DNA of 64,000 nucleotides from an uncultured Pelagibacteraceae bacterium (GCA_902579285.1 CACHGA010000003.1:1-64000), one strand, 5' to 3'. Positions 21,662 to 30,694 are shown, numbered from the stretch's first letter. Notes: generated by a model from the letters alone, not told the origin. Made by a program: numbers and translations.

Positions 21662-22081
21662 ATGGTTAAAAAGTCACCTAAAAAATACACTCCCAACAGT
21701 AAAGAGAAGTATATGTGTGCAAAACACAAAAAATACTTTAATGAAAGGCTTGTAAGCTGGAGAAAAGAAATCATTAAATCAAATACTGAGAGTGTCATAC
21801 TTAATAACATGGATGATAACTCTGCATCTGCCGATATCGTAGACCAAGCATCTTCTCAAACAGAAAAGTCTGTTGAATTAAGGGCATCAAATAGAAGAAG
21901 AAAATTAGTAAATAAAATTGATCAAGCGCTAAAAAAAATTAAAGATGGTACTTATGGATTTTGTGAAGAAACTGGAGAACCAATTGGTCTTAAAAGATTA
22001 ATAGCTAGACCAATCGCAACACTTAGTATTGAAGCGCAGGAGAGACACGAAAAAGAAGAGAAAATTTTTATTGATAATTAA
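21662..22081 (+). CDS. dksA: RNA polymerase-binding transcription factor DksA
   Basis: DxxDxA-like coiled coil (DQASSQTEKSVELRASNRRRKLVNKIDQALKKI) and YGFCEETGEPIGLKRLIARPIATLSIEAQERHE. Confidence 0.93.
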   Translation: MVKKSPKKYTPNSKEKYMCAKHKKYFNERLVSWRKEIIKSNTESVILNNMDDNSASADIVDQASSQTEKSVELRASNRRRKLVNKIDQALKKIKDGTYGFCEETGEPIGLKRLIARPIATLSIEAQERHEKEEKIFIDN

Positions 22082-22701
22082 GGCTTTGGAATTTTTTCAT
22101 CTCTTTTAAGAAGGTCATAACCCTTAACTACTGCTCCTCTTTTGGAAATAGCATTGTACCAACGTGTTAAATGTTTAAAATCCTTTAAACCTACATCGTG
22201 CCATTCATGTCTAGCAATCCATGGGAAAGTTGCTATGTCAGCAATGGAGTAATCTCCTGCCAAAAATTCACTTTTTCCTAATCTTTCATCAAGATCTTTA
22301 TAAATAGTTTTTGCTATTTTAAAGTATCTTTCCTCACCCCAATTACTTTTCCCAGAATTATAATGATGAAATTGATGGTGCTGACCTAACATTGGTCCAA
22401 CATATGCCATTTGTCCCATCAACCATTGATTAATTAGATTTTTGTTTTTTTCTGGATAAAGTTTACCGCTTCTTTCACCTAAATACATAAGTATTGCTCC
22501 AGATTCAAATAATGAAGTTTTATTATCATGGTCAATAATAACTGGAATTTTACTAAAAGGACTAATAGCTCTAAATTTAGGATCAAATTGTTCGTCTTTT
22601 TGAATATTTACTTTTGTAACTTTATATTCAAATCTTATTTCTTCTAACATTATGGAGATTTTTTTTCCGTTAGGTGTGTTTGCTGTAAGTAATTCTATCA
22701 C
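22078..22701 (-). CDS. Glutathione S-transferase family protein
   Basis: Thioredoxin-like N-domain, FESGAILMYLGE, SIADIATFPWI N-capping box. Confidence 0.92.
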   Translation of the reverse strand: MIELLTANTPNGKKISIMLEEIRFEYKVTKVNIQKDEQFDPKFRAISPFSKIPVIIDHDNKTSLFESGAILMYLGERSGKLYPEKNKNLINQWLMGQMAYVGPMLGQHHQFHHYNSGKSNWGEERYFKIAKTIYKDLDERLGKSEFLAGDYSIADIATFPWIARHEWHDVGLKDFKHLTRWYNAISKRGAVVKGYDLLKRDEKIPKP

Positions 22702-23708
22702 TTATTTTTTACACCTAGCCGTGCTTGAATCTCTTTTGAAGAAGTAGTGAATTCAAACCGATATTTTTCATTAGGCCTTGCCCTTTTAAAACATTCCACA
22801 GATGCTAGGGCGCCCTCATGAAAGCCAGATAATATGAGTTTAAGTTTGCCTGGGTATGTACAAATATCACCTATAGCAAAGATTCCCTTTTTATTTGTCT
22901 CAAAATTTTCAGTATTAACTTTAATTGTCTTTTTATCCATATTTAGACCCCATTCAGCAATAGGGCCAAGCTTCATAATTAATCCAAAAAAACTTAAAAT
23001 ATAATCTGTTTTAACTTCTGTCTCTTTTCCATCATCATTTTTAATATTAATCGACTCAATGTTGTTTTGACCACTAATTGAAGATATTTGAAATTTAGTT
23101 TTTATGTCAACTTTACCTTCTTTTTTAATTTGATTTAATGTGTGAGGAGCTCCTCTAAATTCCTCTCGTCTATGAATCAGAGTAACTTCGGCTATTTTTG
23201 ATAATTCTAGAGCCCAATCCAAAGCTGAGTCTCCACCACCAAAAATTGAAATTTTTTTATTTCTAAATATATTTTTGTCAGAGATGGAATAAAAAATATT
23301 TTTTCCCTCATATTTTTCTGCATCTTTAACAGACAATTTTCTTGGTTCAAAAGATCCTACTCCACCAGCAATTATAATATTAGGTGAACTAAAAACTTTA
23401 TTTTGACTTGTTTTTATTATCCAATTATCACCCTCGCTATTTATTTCCTGAACCCTTTCATTAAAATGGAAATTTGTTTTAAATGGTTTGATTTGATCGA
23501 GTAAATTCTTTGTTAATTCTTCACCAGTACATTCTGGAATTCCTGCAATATCATAAATAGGCTTATCTGGATAAAGCTCAATACATTGGCCTCCTGCTTT
23601 ATCTAAATTATCAATAACTTCTGATTTTAATCCTTTTATTCCAAGTTGATGAACTGCAAAAAGTCCTACCGGACCAGCTCCAACAATTACTACATCTGTT
23701 TTAATCAT
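22698..23708 (-). CDS. Ferredoxin--NADP(+) reductase, thioredoxin-reductase-like type
   Basis: VVIVGAGPVGLFAVHQLG, GGQCIELYPDKPIYDIAG, FGGGDSALDWA, FAIGDICTYPGKLKLILSGFHEGALA. Confidence 0.93.
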   Translation of the reverse strand: MIKTDVVIVGAGPVGLFAVHQLGIKGLKSEVIDNLDKAGGQCIELYPDKPIYDIAGIPECTGEELTKNLLDQIKPFKTNFHFNERVQEINSEGDNWIIKTSQNKVFSSPNIIIAGGVGSFEPRKLSVKDAEKYEGKNIFYSISDKNIFRNKKISIFGGGDSALDWALELSKIAEVTLIHRREEFRGAPHTLNQIKKEGKVDIKTKFQISSISGQNNIESINIKNDDGKETEVKTDYILSFFGLIMKLGPIAEWGLNMDKKTIKVNTENFETNKKGIFAIGDICTYPGKLKLILSGFHEGALASVECFKRARPNEKYRFEFTTSSKEIQARLGVKNK

Positions 23709-23710
23709 AT

Positions 23711-24031
23711 TTAAGTTTGTTTTGACGGTGTTGTAACTACCATTCCATCTAGTTCGTCAGAAACAATTAATTGACAACTTAGTCTACTATTTTTTTTTGG
23801 TTCAAATGCCATGTCAATCATGTCTTGCTCACCATCTTGTGTTTTAGGTAATTTATTGAACCACTCTTCTTTGACATAAACATGGCAAGTAGCACAGGCC
23901 ATGCCTCCACCGCAATCAGCATCTATGCCAGGGATTTTATTTTGAATAGCACCCTCCATTACAGATAATCCTTTTTGAACATCAATTGTTCTTTGTTCTC
24001 CAGATGAATCTATATAAGTGATTTTCGGCAT
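23711..24031 (-). CDS. 2Fe-2S ferredoxin (adrenodoxin type)
   Basis: GIDADCGGGMACATCHVYV cluster ligands plus SRLSCQLIV. Confidence 0.95.
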   Translation of the reverse strand: MPKITYIDSSGEQRTIDVQKGLSVMEGAIQNKIPGIDADCGGGMACATCHVYVKEEWFNKLPKTQDGEQDMIDMAFEPKKNSRLSCQLIVSDELDGMVVTTPSKQT

Positions 24032-24053
24032 TAGCTTAATATAAGTACAAAAA

Positions 24054-24087
24054 AAAATAGGGCAAGTGGTTAAACTCGCCCTATTTT
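24054..24087 (-). terminator. Rho-independent terminator of proteorhodopsin
   Basis: AATAGGGC...GCCCTATT stem followed by a T-run on the minus strand. Confidence 0.75.
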
Positions 24088-24108
24088 ATAATAATTAACT
24101 ATTTATTA

Positions 24109-24879
24109 CTATCTTTTAGCTAAAGATGTATTCTGCATAGCAGCAGCCCAAATTACTAGACCGAATGCTAATTTGTTTACGAAGTCAGCTAAGTTGTAGA
24201 TGATGTTCAACGTGTTAGAGTCAATTCCACCAGCTAGGTAACCAAATACGTAACCTAGTGGGTAAATAGCCCAACCAATTGTAACTATCATTCTCATAGC
24301 GCCGAAACATGTAGCAACAGCTTTGTTACCACCCTTCGCAGCAGCTCTTCCAGCTTCACCTGAAAAGATTTCAAATAGAATGTATATCCAACCTGCCATT
24401 CCAATTATGAAACCGACAAATTCTTGGATATAACCGGCTTCACCTAAATATCCACCGATTAACATTACTAATGAAGCTATTAATAGTCTCCAGAACATTG
24501 AAGCTGGAACTTTTCTAATAGCAGCTAAGATTAAATAGAATTCAACAATCTGCATTGGAACAGTGATTAACCAATCAATATATCTGTATACTGTTGGAGT
24601 TTCGCCTGTAGTAACCCAGATGTCTCTCATGTAAACGTAGTGAACAAATGCTACGAACTGAATTAATCCAGCTACAGTTACAGATGTTCTCCACGATGCA
24701 GCAACTGTATTTCTTTCTAAAAAGAAAAATACAGCACCGGCTAACATACCCATAGACACTAACCAAAACGTAATTCCTACGAAATCGTCAGTAGCTAACA
24801 TGGCAGTAGCAGCATTAGCTGAACTCGTAATACCTATAAAGGCAAGAGCCGCTAGTGCGATCATGCTTAGTTTTTTCAT
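24109..24879 (-). CDS. Proteorhodopsin (light-driven proton pump)
   Basis: FVHYVYMRDIW, YRYIDWLITVPMQIVEFYLIL (Asp acceptor, Glu donor, Gln tuning residue), NLADFVNKLAFGL (retinal Lys). Confidence 0.97.
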   Translation of the reverse strand: MKKLSMIALAALAFIGITSSANAATAMLATDDFVGITFWLVSMGMLAGAVFFFLERNTVAASWRTSVTVAGLIQFVAFVHYVYMRDIWVTTGETPTVYRYIDWLITVPMQIVEFYLILAAIRKVPASMFWRLLIASLVMLIGGYLGEAGYIQEFVGFIIGMAGWIYILFEIFSGEAGRAAAKGGNKAVATCFGAMRMIVTIGWAIYPLGYVFGYLAGGIDSNTLNIIYNLADFVNKLAFGLVIWAAAMQNTSLAKR

Positions 24880-24909
24880 GAAAACCTCCCTTTCGTTTAG
24901 TTTTCTTTA

Positions 24910-24956
24910 GTTTAAATTTAAACATTCAAGAAGAAGTTATCTCCCTCACCTTGAAT
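24910..24956 (-). promoter_or_regulatory. Proteorhodopsin upstream structure: palindrome GTTTAAATTTAAAC plus ATTCAAG...CTTGAAT inverted repeat
   Basis: Palindrome 24910-24923; inverted repeat arms 24924-24930 and 24950-24956. Confidence 0.4.
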
Positions 24957-25087
24957 AACCGGAACGGTACCCAAAAAAAAAGTTAATTTGAAGCTTTTTC
25001 TTTAATAAAAAGTGTTGAATTTATTGACTTTTTAGTTTTTTTTTGGGGATAATAGTGGTTAAATTGGGTTAAAAGGGAGTATCAGAT

Positions 25088-26986
25088 TTGTCCGGAAAAT
25101 ACGCAAAAATTTATGATTCGTCTATTAAAAATAAGGAAAACTTCTGGAAAGAGGTTGCGGAAGATATTTTTTGGTACAAGAAACCTTCTAAAATCCTTAA
25201 TTCTTCTAACCCGCCTTTTTATAAATGGTATGAGGATGGAATAACTAATACTTGTTACAATGCGGTTGATGTTCATGTCGATAAAGGCCGAGGTGATAAG
25301 ACAGCAATAATTTACGACAGTCCAATTACAGGGTCAAAATACAAATTATCTTACAAAGAACTTAAAGAAAAAATTTCAAACTTTGCAGGAGCATTGAAAA
25401 ATCAAGGAATTGTTAAAGGAGATAGAGTTATAATCTACATGCCAATGATACCTGAGGCTGTTGTAGCGATGCTAGCTTGTGGAAGAATTGGAGCAATACA
25501 TTCAGTCGTATTTGGTGGCTTTGCTGCGAATGAATTAGCAAGTAGAATTGATGACTCTAAAGCAAAAATTATTATTTCTGCATCTTGCGGATATGAACCT
25601 GGACGAACCGTTCACTATAAACCTTTATTAAATAAAGCTATTGAAATAGCAAATCACAAACCAGAAAAATGTATTATTTGGCAAAGAGAAAAAGATAAAG
25701 CCGAACTTGATCCTAAAAAAGATATTGATTGGTTAGAAGCTTTAAAAGGAGCTAAACCTGCTGAATGCGAAAAAATGAATGCGAATGATTATGCTTACAT
25801 ACTTTATACATCTGGAACAACAGGAACGCCAAAAGGAATAGTTAGAGATATTGGTGGACACATAGTTGCTTTAAAATGGACTATGAAAAATATTTATAAC
25901 ATAGATCAAGATGATGTTTGGTGGTCTGCGAGTGATATAGGCTGGATAGTTGGTCACTCTTATATTGTTTATGCTCCTCTGTTTTATGGTTGCACAACTG
26001 TTTTATTTGAAGGTAAGCCTGTTGGAACTCCTGATGCTGGTGTTTTTTGGAGAATAATTTCAGAATATAAAGTAAAATCACTTTTTACTGCCCCAACAGC
26101 AATAAGAGCAATTAAAAAAGAGGATCCTGACGGGAAATTCTTCAAAAAATATGATCTATCTAAATTTGATACTTTGTTTTTAGCTGGTGAACGTGCTGAC
26201 CCAGATACAATAAAGTGGTTTGAAAAACTTTCAAATGCTCCTGTTATTGATCACTGGTGGCAAACAGAAACTAGTTGGGCCATAAGCGCGAATTGTGCTG
26301 GAATAGAAAAGTTTCCTATTAAATATGGATCGGCTTTTAAACCAGTACCTGGTTATGATTTAAAAGTTTTAAATAGTGAAGGAAAAGAAAATAAAGCGGG
26401 TCAAATGGGTGACATTGTAGTTAAATTACCTTTACCACCTGGAACTTTTCCCACTCTGTGGAATGCGGATGAAAGATACAAGAAAGTTTATATGTCAACT
26501 TACGACGGATATTACCAAACATATGATGCAGGTCATATTGATGAAGATGGTTACGTTTGGATTATGTCTAGAACAGACGATATCATTAACGTGGCAGGAC
26601 ATAGATTGTCTACTGGAGCGATTGAAGAAGTTTTAGCAGAACATAAAAATGTTGCAGAGTGTGCTGTAATAGGAATTGCTGATAAATTAAAAGGACAACT
26701 TCCAATTGGATTAATAGCTTTAAAAGCTGGAGTTGATAGAGACAATAAAGAAATTACAAAAGAATGTGTAGCACTGGTGAGAGAGAAAGTTGGTCCTGTT
26801 GCTGCTTTCAAATTAGCCATTGTTGTTAAAAGATTGCCTAAAACTAGATCAGGAAAAGTTTTAAGAGGTACTGTTAGAAAAATTGCAGATGGAGAAACTT
26901 ACAAAGTGCCACCAACTATAGATGATCCAGCAATATTAGATGAGATAAAAAAAGATCTTAAAGATAATAATGTTTTAAAAGGCTAA
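25088..26986 (+). CDS. prpE: Propionyl-CoA synthetase-like AMP-forming acyl-CoA synthetase (PrpE family)
   Basis: YAYILYTSGTTGTPKGIVRD, HWWQTETSWAI, KTRSGKVLRGTVRKIADGE; TTG start. Confidence 0.85.
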   Translation: MSGKYAKIYDSSIKNKENFWKEVAEDIFWYKKPSKILNSSNPPFYKWYEDGITNTCYNAVDVHVDKGRGDKTAIIYDSPITGSKYKLSYKELKEKISNFAGALKNQGIVKGDRVIIYMPMIPEAVVAMLACGRIGAIHSVVFGGFAANELASRIDDSKAKIIISASCGYEPGRTVHYKPLLNKAIEIANHKPEKCIIWQREKDKAELDPKKDIDWLEALKGAKPAECEKMNANDYAYILYTSGTTGTPKGIVRDIGGHIVALKWTMKNIYNIDQDDVWWSASDIGWIVGHSYIVYAPLFYGCTTVLFEGKPVGTPDAGVFWRIISEYKVKSLFTAPTAIRAIKKEDPDGKFFKKYDLSKFDTLFLAGERADPDTIKWFEKLSNAPVIDHWWQTETSWAISANCAGIEKFPIKYGSAFKPVPGYDLKVLNSEGKENKAGQMGDIVVKLPLPPGTFPTLWNADERYKKVYMSTYDGYYQTYDAGHIDEDGYVWIMSRTDDIINVAGHRLSTGAIEEVLAEHKNVAECAVIGIADKLKGQLPIGLIALKAGVDRDNKEITKECVALVREKVGPVAAFKLAIVVKRLPKTRSGKVLRGTVRKIADGETYKVPPTIDDPAILDEIKKDLKDNNVLKG

Positions 26987-27165
26987 GACGCTATAAATTT
27001 AATAAGATAGTAAAGAATCCCAGTAATTATTGTTGCATAAATAAAGCCTAAGACAAATAACTTTAGTCTAATTTTATCATTTTTAAATCTTGACTTAAGA
27101 TATACGTAGATCATTGTATATATACCGACTATGGCTATACTCAATAAAATATCCGTTGGGTTCAT
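26983..27165 (-). CDS. Small two-TM membrane protein (60 aa)
   Basis: Two hydrophobic segments; ATG start 12 nt beyond the cupredoxin gene, same strand. Confidence 0.5.
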   Translation of the reverse strand: MNPTDILLSIAIVGIYTMIYVYLKSRFKNDKIRLKLFVLGFIYATIITGILYYLIKFIAS

Positions 27166-27176
27166 TAATAAATAAA

Positions 27177-27674
27177 TTAGATCTCCTTTATTTTAGCAAT
27201 CATACCAACTTCATAATGTCCCGGCACGTTGCAAGCTGCTTCTATTTTAGCTTTATTGCTAAACTTCCATACTAATTCACCTTTTTCACCTGGTGAAAGC
27301 AAAACACTATTTGAATGTGAGTGTCCCATTGATGGATTTTTTTTAGCCATCTGTTTCATTTTATCTTTATCAACTTTATCTGATAATAAAATTTCATTTT
27401 CAACCAACATCATCATTTCAGGCTGATGTTTTATATGCATTTCTTTTGTTGCTATATTAAACTCGTGCACTAGTTCTCCAACATTTAAAACTATAAATTT
27501 AATTGTTTCGTCTTTCTTTACATTTATTTCTGCAGGTTCATAGTAATTGTCGTGCATCTTAATAGTGATAGTCCTTGTTACCTCGGAAGGTTTACCTTTT
27601 TCACCAATCATTTTCATTGGGCCAGCTAAAGCAAAACTGGGGAATAAAAGAATCAGGATTATTACAAATCTCAT
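27177..27674 (-). CDS. Cupredoxin-domain exported copper protein (plastocyanin-like)
   Basis: Signal peptide; VGELVHEFNI, ACNVPGHYEVGM type I copper ligand pattern. Confidence 0.88.
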   Translation of the reverse strand: MRFVIILILLFPSFALAGPMKMIGEKGKPSEVTRTITIKMHDNYYEPAEINVKKDETIKFIVLNVGELVHEFNIATKEMHIKHQPEMMMLVENEILLSDKVDKDKMKQMAKKNPSMGHSHSNSVLLSPGEKGELVWKFSNKAKIEAACNVPGHYEVGMIAKIKEI

Positions 27675-27759
27675 TAGATCAGATTAAATTAACTCTCTAT
27701 AATTGATAACTAACGTATTGTCGCAGAGTTAAAAGAGTAATTTTTAGGTATTATTAAAT

Positions 27760-27882
27760 ATGGAATTAACTGTAGCATTAATTATTGTTTTTTACATAGT
27801 TTTTTATCTTTTGCGTCCTACTTCAAAAGAGGAACTTAAAAGATTTAATAAAAAAGACAATTGGTCAAATATGGGGTTTTGA
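27760..27882 (+). CDS. 40-aa single-TM micro-protein MELTVALIIVFYIVFYLLRPTSKEELKRFNKKDNWSNMGF (not in supplied ORF track)
   Basis: ATG-to-TGA frame read directly; hydrophobic N-terminus and polar C-tail; fills the gap between the two cupredoxin genes. Confidence 0.4.
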   Translation: MELTVALIIVFYIVFYLLRPTSKEELKRFNKKDNWSNMGF

Positions 27883-27961
27883 AAAAATTCTATAATTGTT
27901 GTTTGGTCGCAGTGTCAATCTTAAATATTAAATTGTTTAATAAAAATAATAAAATAAACAT

Positions 27962-28390
27962 ATGAAAAACATTTTTTATAAAATAATTTTTTTCTTAATT
28001 ATTTGTAATCCAGCTTTTAGTGCAGATGAAAATATAGATATGCTTAATAGGCTAGGAAAAGAAATAAATGTTTATTCAAAAAAGATTGTAAATGTAAATG
28101 TTGGTGATACTGTTTTTTGGAAATCAGTAAATCCCGGTCATAATGTCGAATTCATAAAAGGCGGAATTCCTGCAGGGGTAGAAAAATTTAAATCTAAGTA
28201 CAATAAAGATACCAGCTACACTTTTAATACACCGGGCATATATGCTTATTGGTGTACACCACACAAAAGTATGGGCATGATAGGTTTCGTAGTAGTGGGT
28301 AATGACAAGTCTAATTTAGAAGATATTAAAAAATTGAAATTTTACGGTAAGTCTACAAAAATTGCAGAGGCTTTAATAAATTCTCTATAG
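27962..28390 (+). CDS. Pseudoazurin-like cupredoxin
   Basis: Signal peptide; NPGHNVEFIKGGIPAGVEKFKSK, YAYWCTPHKSMGMIGFVVVG. Confidence 0.92.
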   Translation: MKNIFYKIIFFLIICNPAFSADENIDMLNRLGKEINVYSKKIVNVNVGDTVFWKSVNPGHNVEFIKGGIPAGVEKFKSKYNKDTSYTFNTPGIYAYWCTPHKSMGMIGFVVVGNDKSNLEDIKKLKFYGKSTKIAEALINSL

Positions 28391-28416
28391 TTTAAATAAA
28401 GAAAATAATATTAATC

Positions 28417-29730
28417 TTAAAAATTTAAAGGTTTCCCTTTGGCGGGTGAGATAATTTTACTATTTTCCATAACTATTTCCCCGTTTACAATTGTAGCTAT
28501 CGGGAATCCTTTCACCTTGTAATTATTAAAAGGTGTCCATCCACATTTACTCTCAATCCAGTTATCTTTAATAACAACTTCTTTATTCATATCCACAATA
28601 GTTAAATCTGCATCATAATTTTCTTTTATATAACCTTTGTTTTTAATTCCAAATAAATCACATGGGTTTTCACAAACTAATTTAATCAATTTTTCTATTT
28701 TTAATTTACCTTTATTTACATGATCAAGCATAACAGGAAGTAAAGTTTGCACACCTGGCATTCCAGATGGGGACAAAGGATATTTTCTATTTTTTTCCTC
28801 TTTTGTATGTGGGGCATGGTCAGAACCTATGGTGCTCACTAAAGTTTCGTCTACTGCATCCCATAATCTATCGTAGTGGTCTTTGGATCTTAAAGGCGGG
28901 TTCATTTGACTAAAAGTTTTTAAATTTTCATAACAATCAGGGGCATACAAAGTTAAGTGCTGCGGTGTAATTTCAAAAGTTACCCCATCCCTCTTTTCTG
29001 AAAAGAAATCAATTTCTTCTTTTGTTGAAACATGAAGAATATGAATTTTCTTTTTATGTTTTTGAGCTAATCTTACTACTCTTTTAGTGGATTCTAGTGC
29101 ACATTCCTCATTCCGCCAAACTGGGTGCGAGGTAACATCACCTTCTTTAATAAATTTTTTTCTAGATAACAGAATATTTTCATCTTCTGAATGCACAGAA
29201 ATAATCTTGCTGCTATTAGATATTACTTTCTCTATATCTTTTTCCTGGCTGACTAATAGGTTTCCTGTTGATGAACCAGCAAAAAGTTTTACCCCGCAAC
29301 ATCCTTCAAGAGTATTGACTGATGCTAACTCTTTCATATTGTCCGGAGTAGCTCCAAAATAAAAAGCATAATTACAAAACATTCTATTTCTCGCTGCACT
29401 AAGTTTGTTATTAAATTCTTTAAATGTTGATGTTGGTGGATTAGTATTCGGCATTTCAAATACAGAGGTTATGCCCCCTGCTACTGCAGCCCTACTCCCA
29501 CTTTCTAAATTTTCAGCGTCATTAGCTCCTGGTTCTCTAAAGTGTACCTGAGTATCTATTGCTCCAGGCAAAACAATCTTACCTGTTGCGTCGAAAACTT
29601 TACCGCTATTAAGATCTATTTTTCCAACTTTTTTGATTTTATTCCCTGATAAAGCTAAATCTATCTTTTGAAATTTGCCATCGATATAACAAGATCCGTT
29701 CTTTATAATGAGACTATAGTTATCAGACAT
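28417..29730 (-). CDS. pyrC: Dihydroorotase (PyrC/allantoinase-like amidohydrolase)
   Basis: GAIDTQVHFREPG, HILHVSTKEEIDF, TIGSDHAPHTKEEK. Confidence 0.9.
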   Translation of the reverse strand: MSDNYSLIIKNGSCYIDGKFQKIDLALSGNKIKKVGKIDLNSGKVFDATGKIVLPGAIDTQVHFREPGANDAENLESGSRAAVAGGITSVFEMPNTNPPTSTFKEFNNKLSAARNRMFCNYAFYFGATPDNMKELASVNTLEGCCGVKLFAGSSTGNLLVSQEKDIEKVISNSSKIISVHSEDENILLSRKKFIKEGDVTSHPVWRNEECALESTKRVVRLAQKHKKKIHILHVSTKEEIDFFSEKRDGVTFEITPQHLTLYAPDCYENLKTFSQMNPPLRSKDHYDRLWDAVDETLVSTIGSDHAPHTKEEKNRKYPLSPSGMPGVQTLLPVMLDHVNKGKLKIEKLIKLVCENPCDLFGIKNKGYIKENYDADLTIVDMNKEVVIKDNWIESKCGWTPFNNYKVKGFPIATIVNGEIVMENSKIISPAKGKPLNF

Positions 29731-29767
29731 ATTTTGTTAAAATTAATATACAATATAAACTTCAAAT

Positions 29768-30643
29768 ATGAAAAAAGATCAAATATTTATTTTAAAAGAT
29801 AGAGGGGTTCTATTAATTTCAGGTCAAGACTCTAAAGACTTTCTTCAGAATTTAGTCACAAATGATATTAATAAGGTGACTGAAACTCAAAGTTGTTTTT
29901 CATCATTACTAACGCCTCAAGGAAAATATTTATTTGATTTTATGATTGTTAAGCACAAGGATGGTTATTTTCTTGATTGTGAGCTTAACCAAATTAATGG
30001 GCTTATTAACAGGCTCAATGTTTATAAATTGAACTCAAAAATTGAGATCGAAAATTTATCACATAAATTTCAAGTTGTGGTTATAAGCAATGAAAAATTT
30101 CTTTCGATAAATAATTCTAAAAATCAACAAGGTGATACTATAACTTATAGGGATGATCCTTTTTTTATTGATCCAAGAAATAAAGAACTTGGAGCAAGAG
30201 GCATTGTCAGTTTAGAAAAGTTATATTTATCCATAAAAAAATTAGAATTAAAATTGGAAGATCCAAAAAATTACTATGAGCTCAGTTACAATTTGGGTAT
30301 TGCGCAAATAAATACAAAAAATCTTCAGGAAAAAGTTTTTGGTCTAGAATGTAATTTTGAAGAACTAAACGGTATAGATTTCAAAAAAGGTTGTTACGTA
30401 GGACAGGAAAATACTGCAAGAATGAAATTAAAGAATAAACTAAGAAAAAAATTATTTGCTGTGAAATCGAAAGAAAAATTAAAAGTTGGCAGTGACATAA
30501 ATTACAATAGTGTTAAAATCGGTCAGATTGTAATTGATGAGCCCTACCCATTTGGGTTGATTAAAATTGTTGATCCAGATTTTTCTGAGTATAAAGACAA
30601 AGATTTATTAATTAATGATAGTAAATCTAAAATTATTAAATAA
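29768..30643 (+). CDS. ygfZ: Folate-binding YgfZ/GcvT-like protein
   Basis: K-G-C-Y-x-G-Q-E motif (DFKKGCYVGQENTARM), DFLQNLVTNDI. Confidence 0.92.
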   Translation: MKKDQIFILKDRGVLLISGQDSKDFLQNLVTNDINKVTETQSCFSSLLTPQGKYLFDFMIVKHKDGYFLDCELNQINGLINRLNVYKLNSKIEIENLSHKFQVVVISNEKFLSINNSKNQQGDTITYRDDPFFIDPRNKELGARGIVSLEKLYLSIKKLELKLEDPKNYYELSYNLGIAQINTKNLQEKVFGLECNFEELNGIDFKKGCYVGQENTARMKLKNKLRKKLFAVKSKEKLKVGSDINYNSVKIGQIVIDEPYPFGLIKIVDPDFSEYKDKDLLINDSKSKIIK

Positions 30644-30665
30644 TGGTGCGGTCGGAGAGACTCGA
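30644..30665 (-). repeat. Partial tRNA-Leu 3' end (att-like duplicate)
   Basis: 22/22 identity with 33696-33717: TGGTGCGGTCGGAGAGACTCGA; same orientation; remainder of tRNA absent. Confidence 0.9.
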
Positions 30666-30694
30666 GCTTCTTGGGGTATTACTCGTTCCCCACT

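Noticed and set aside
24575-24766. 63-aa same-strand out-of-frame ORF within proteorhodopsin
   Set aside because: Entirely embedded in the proteorhodopsin frame without its own evidence of coding.
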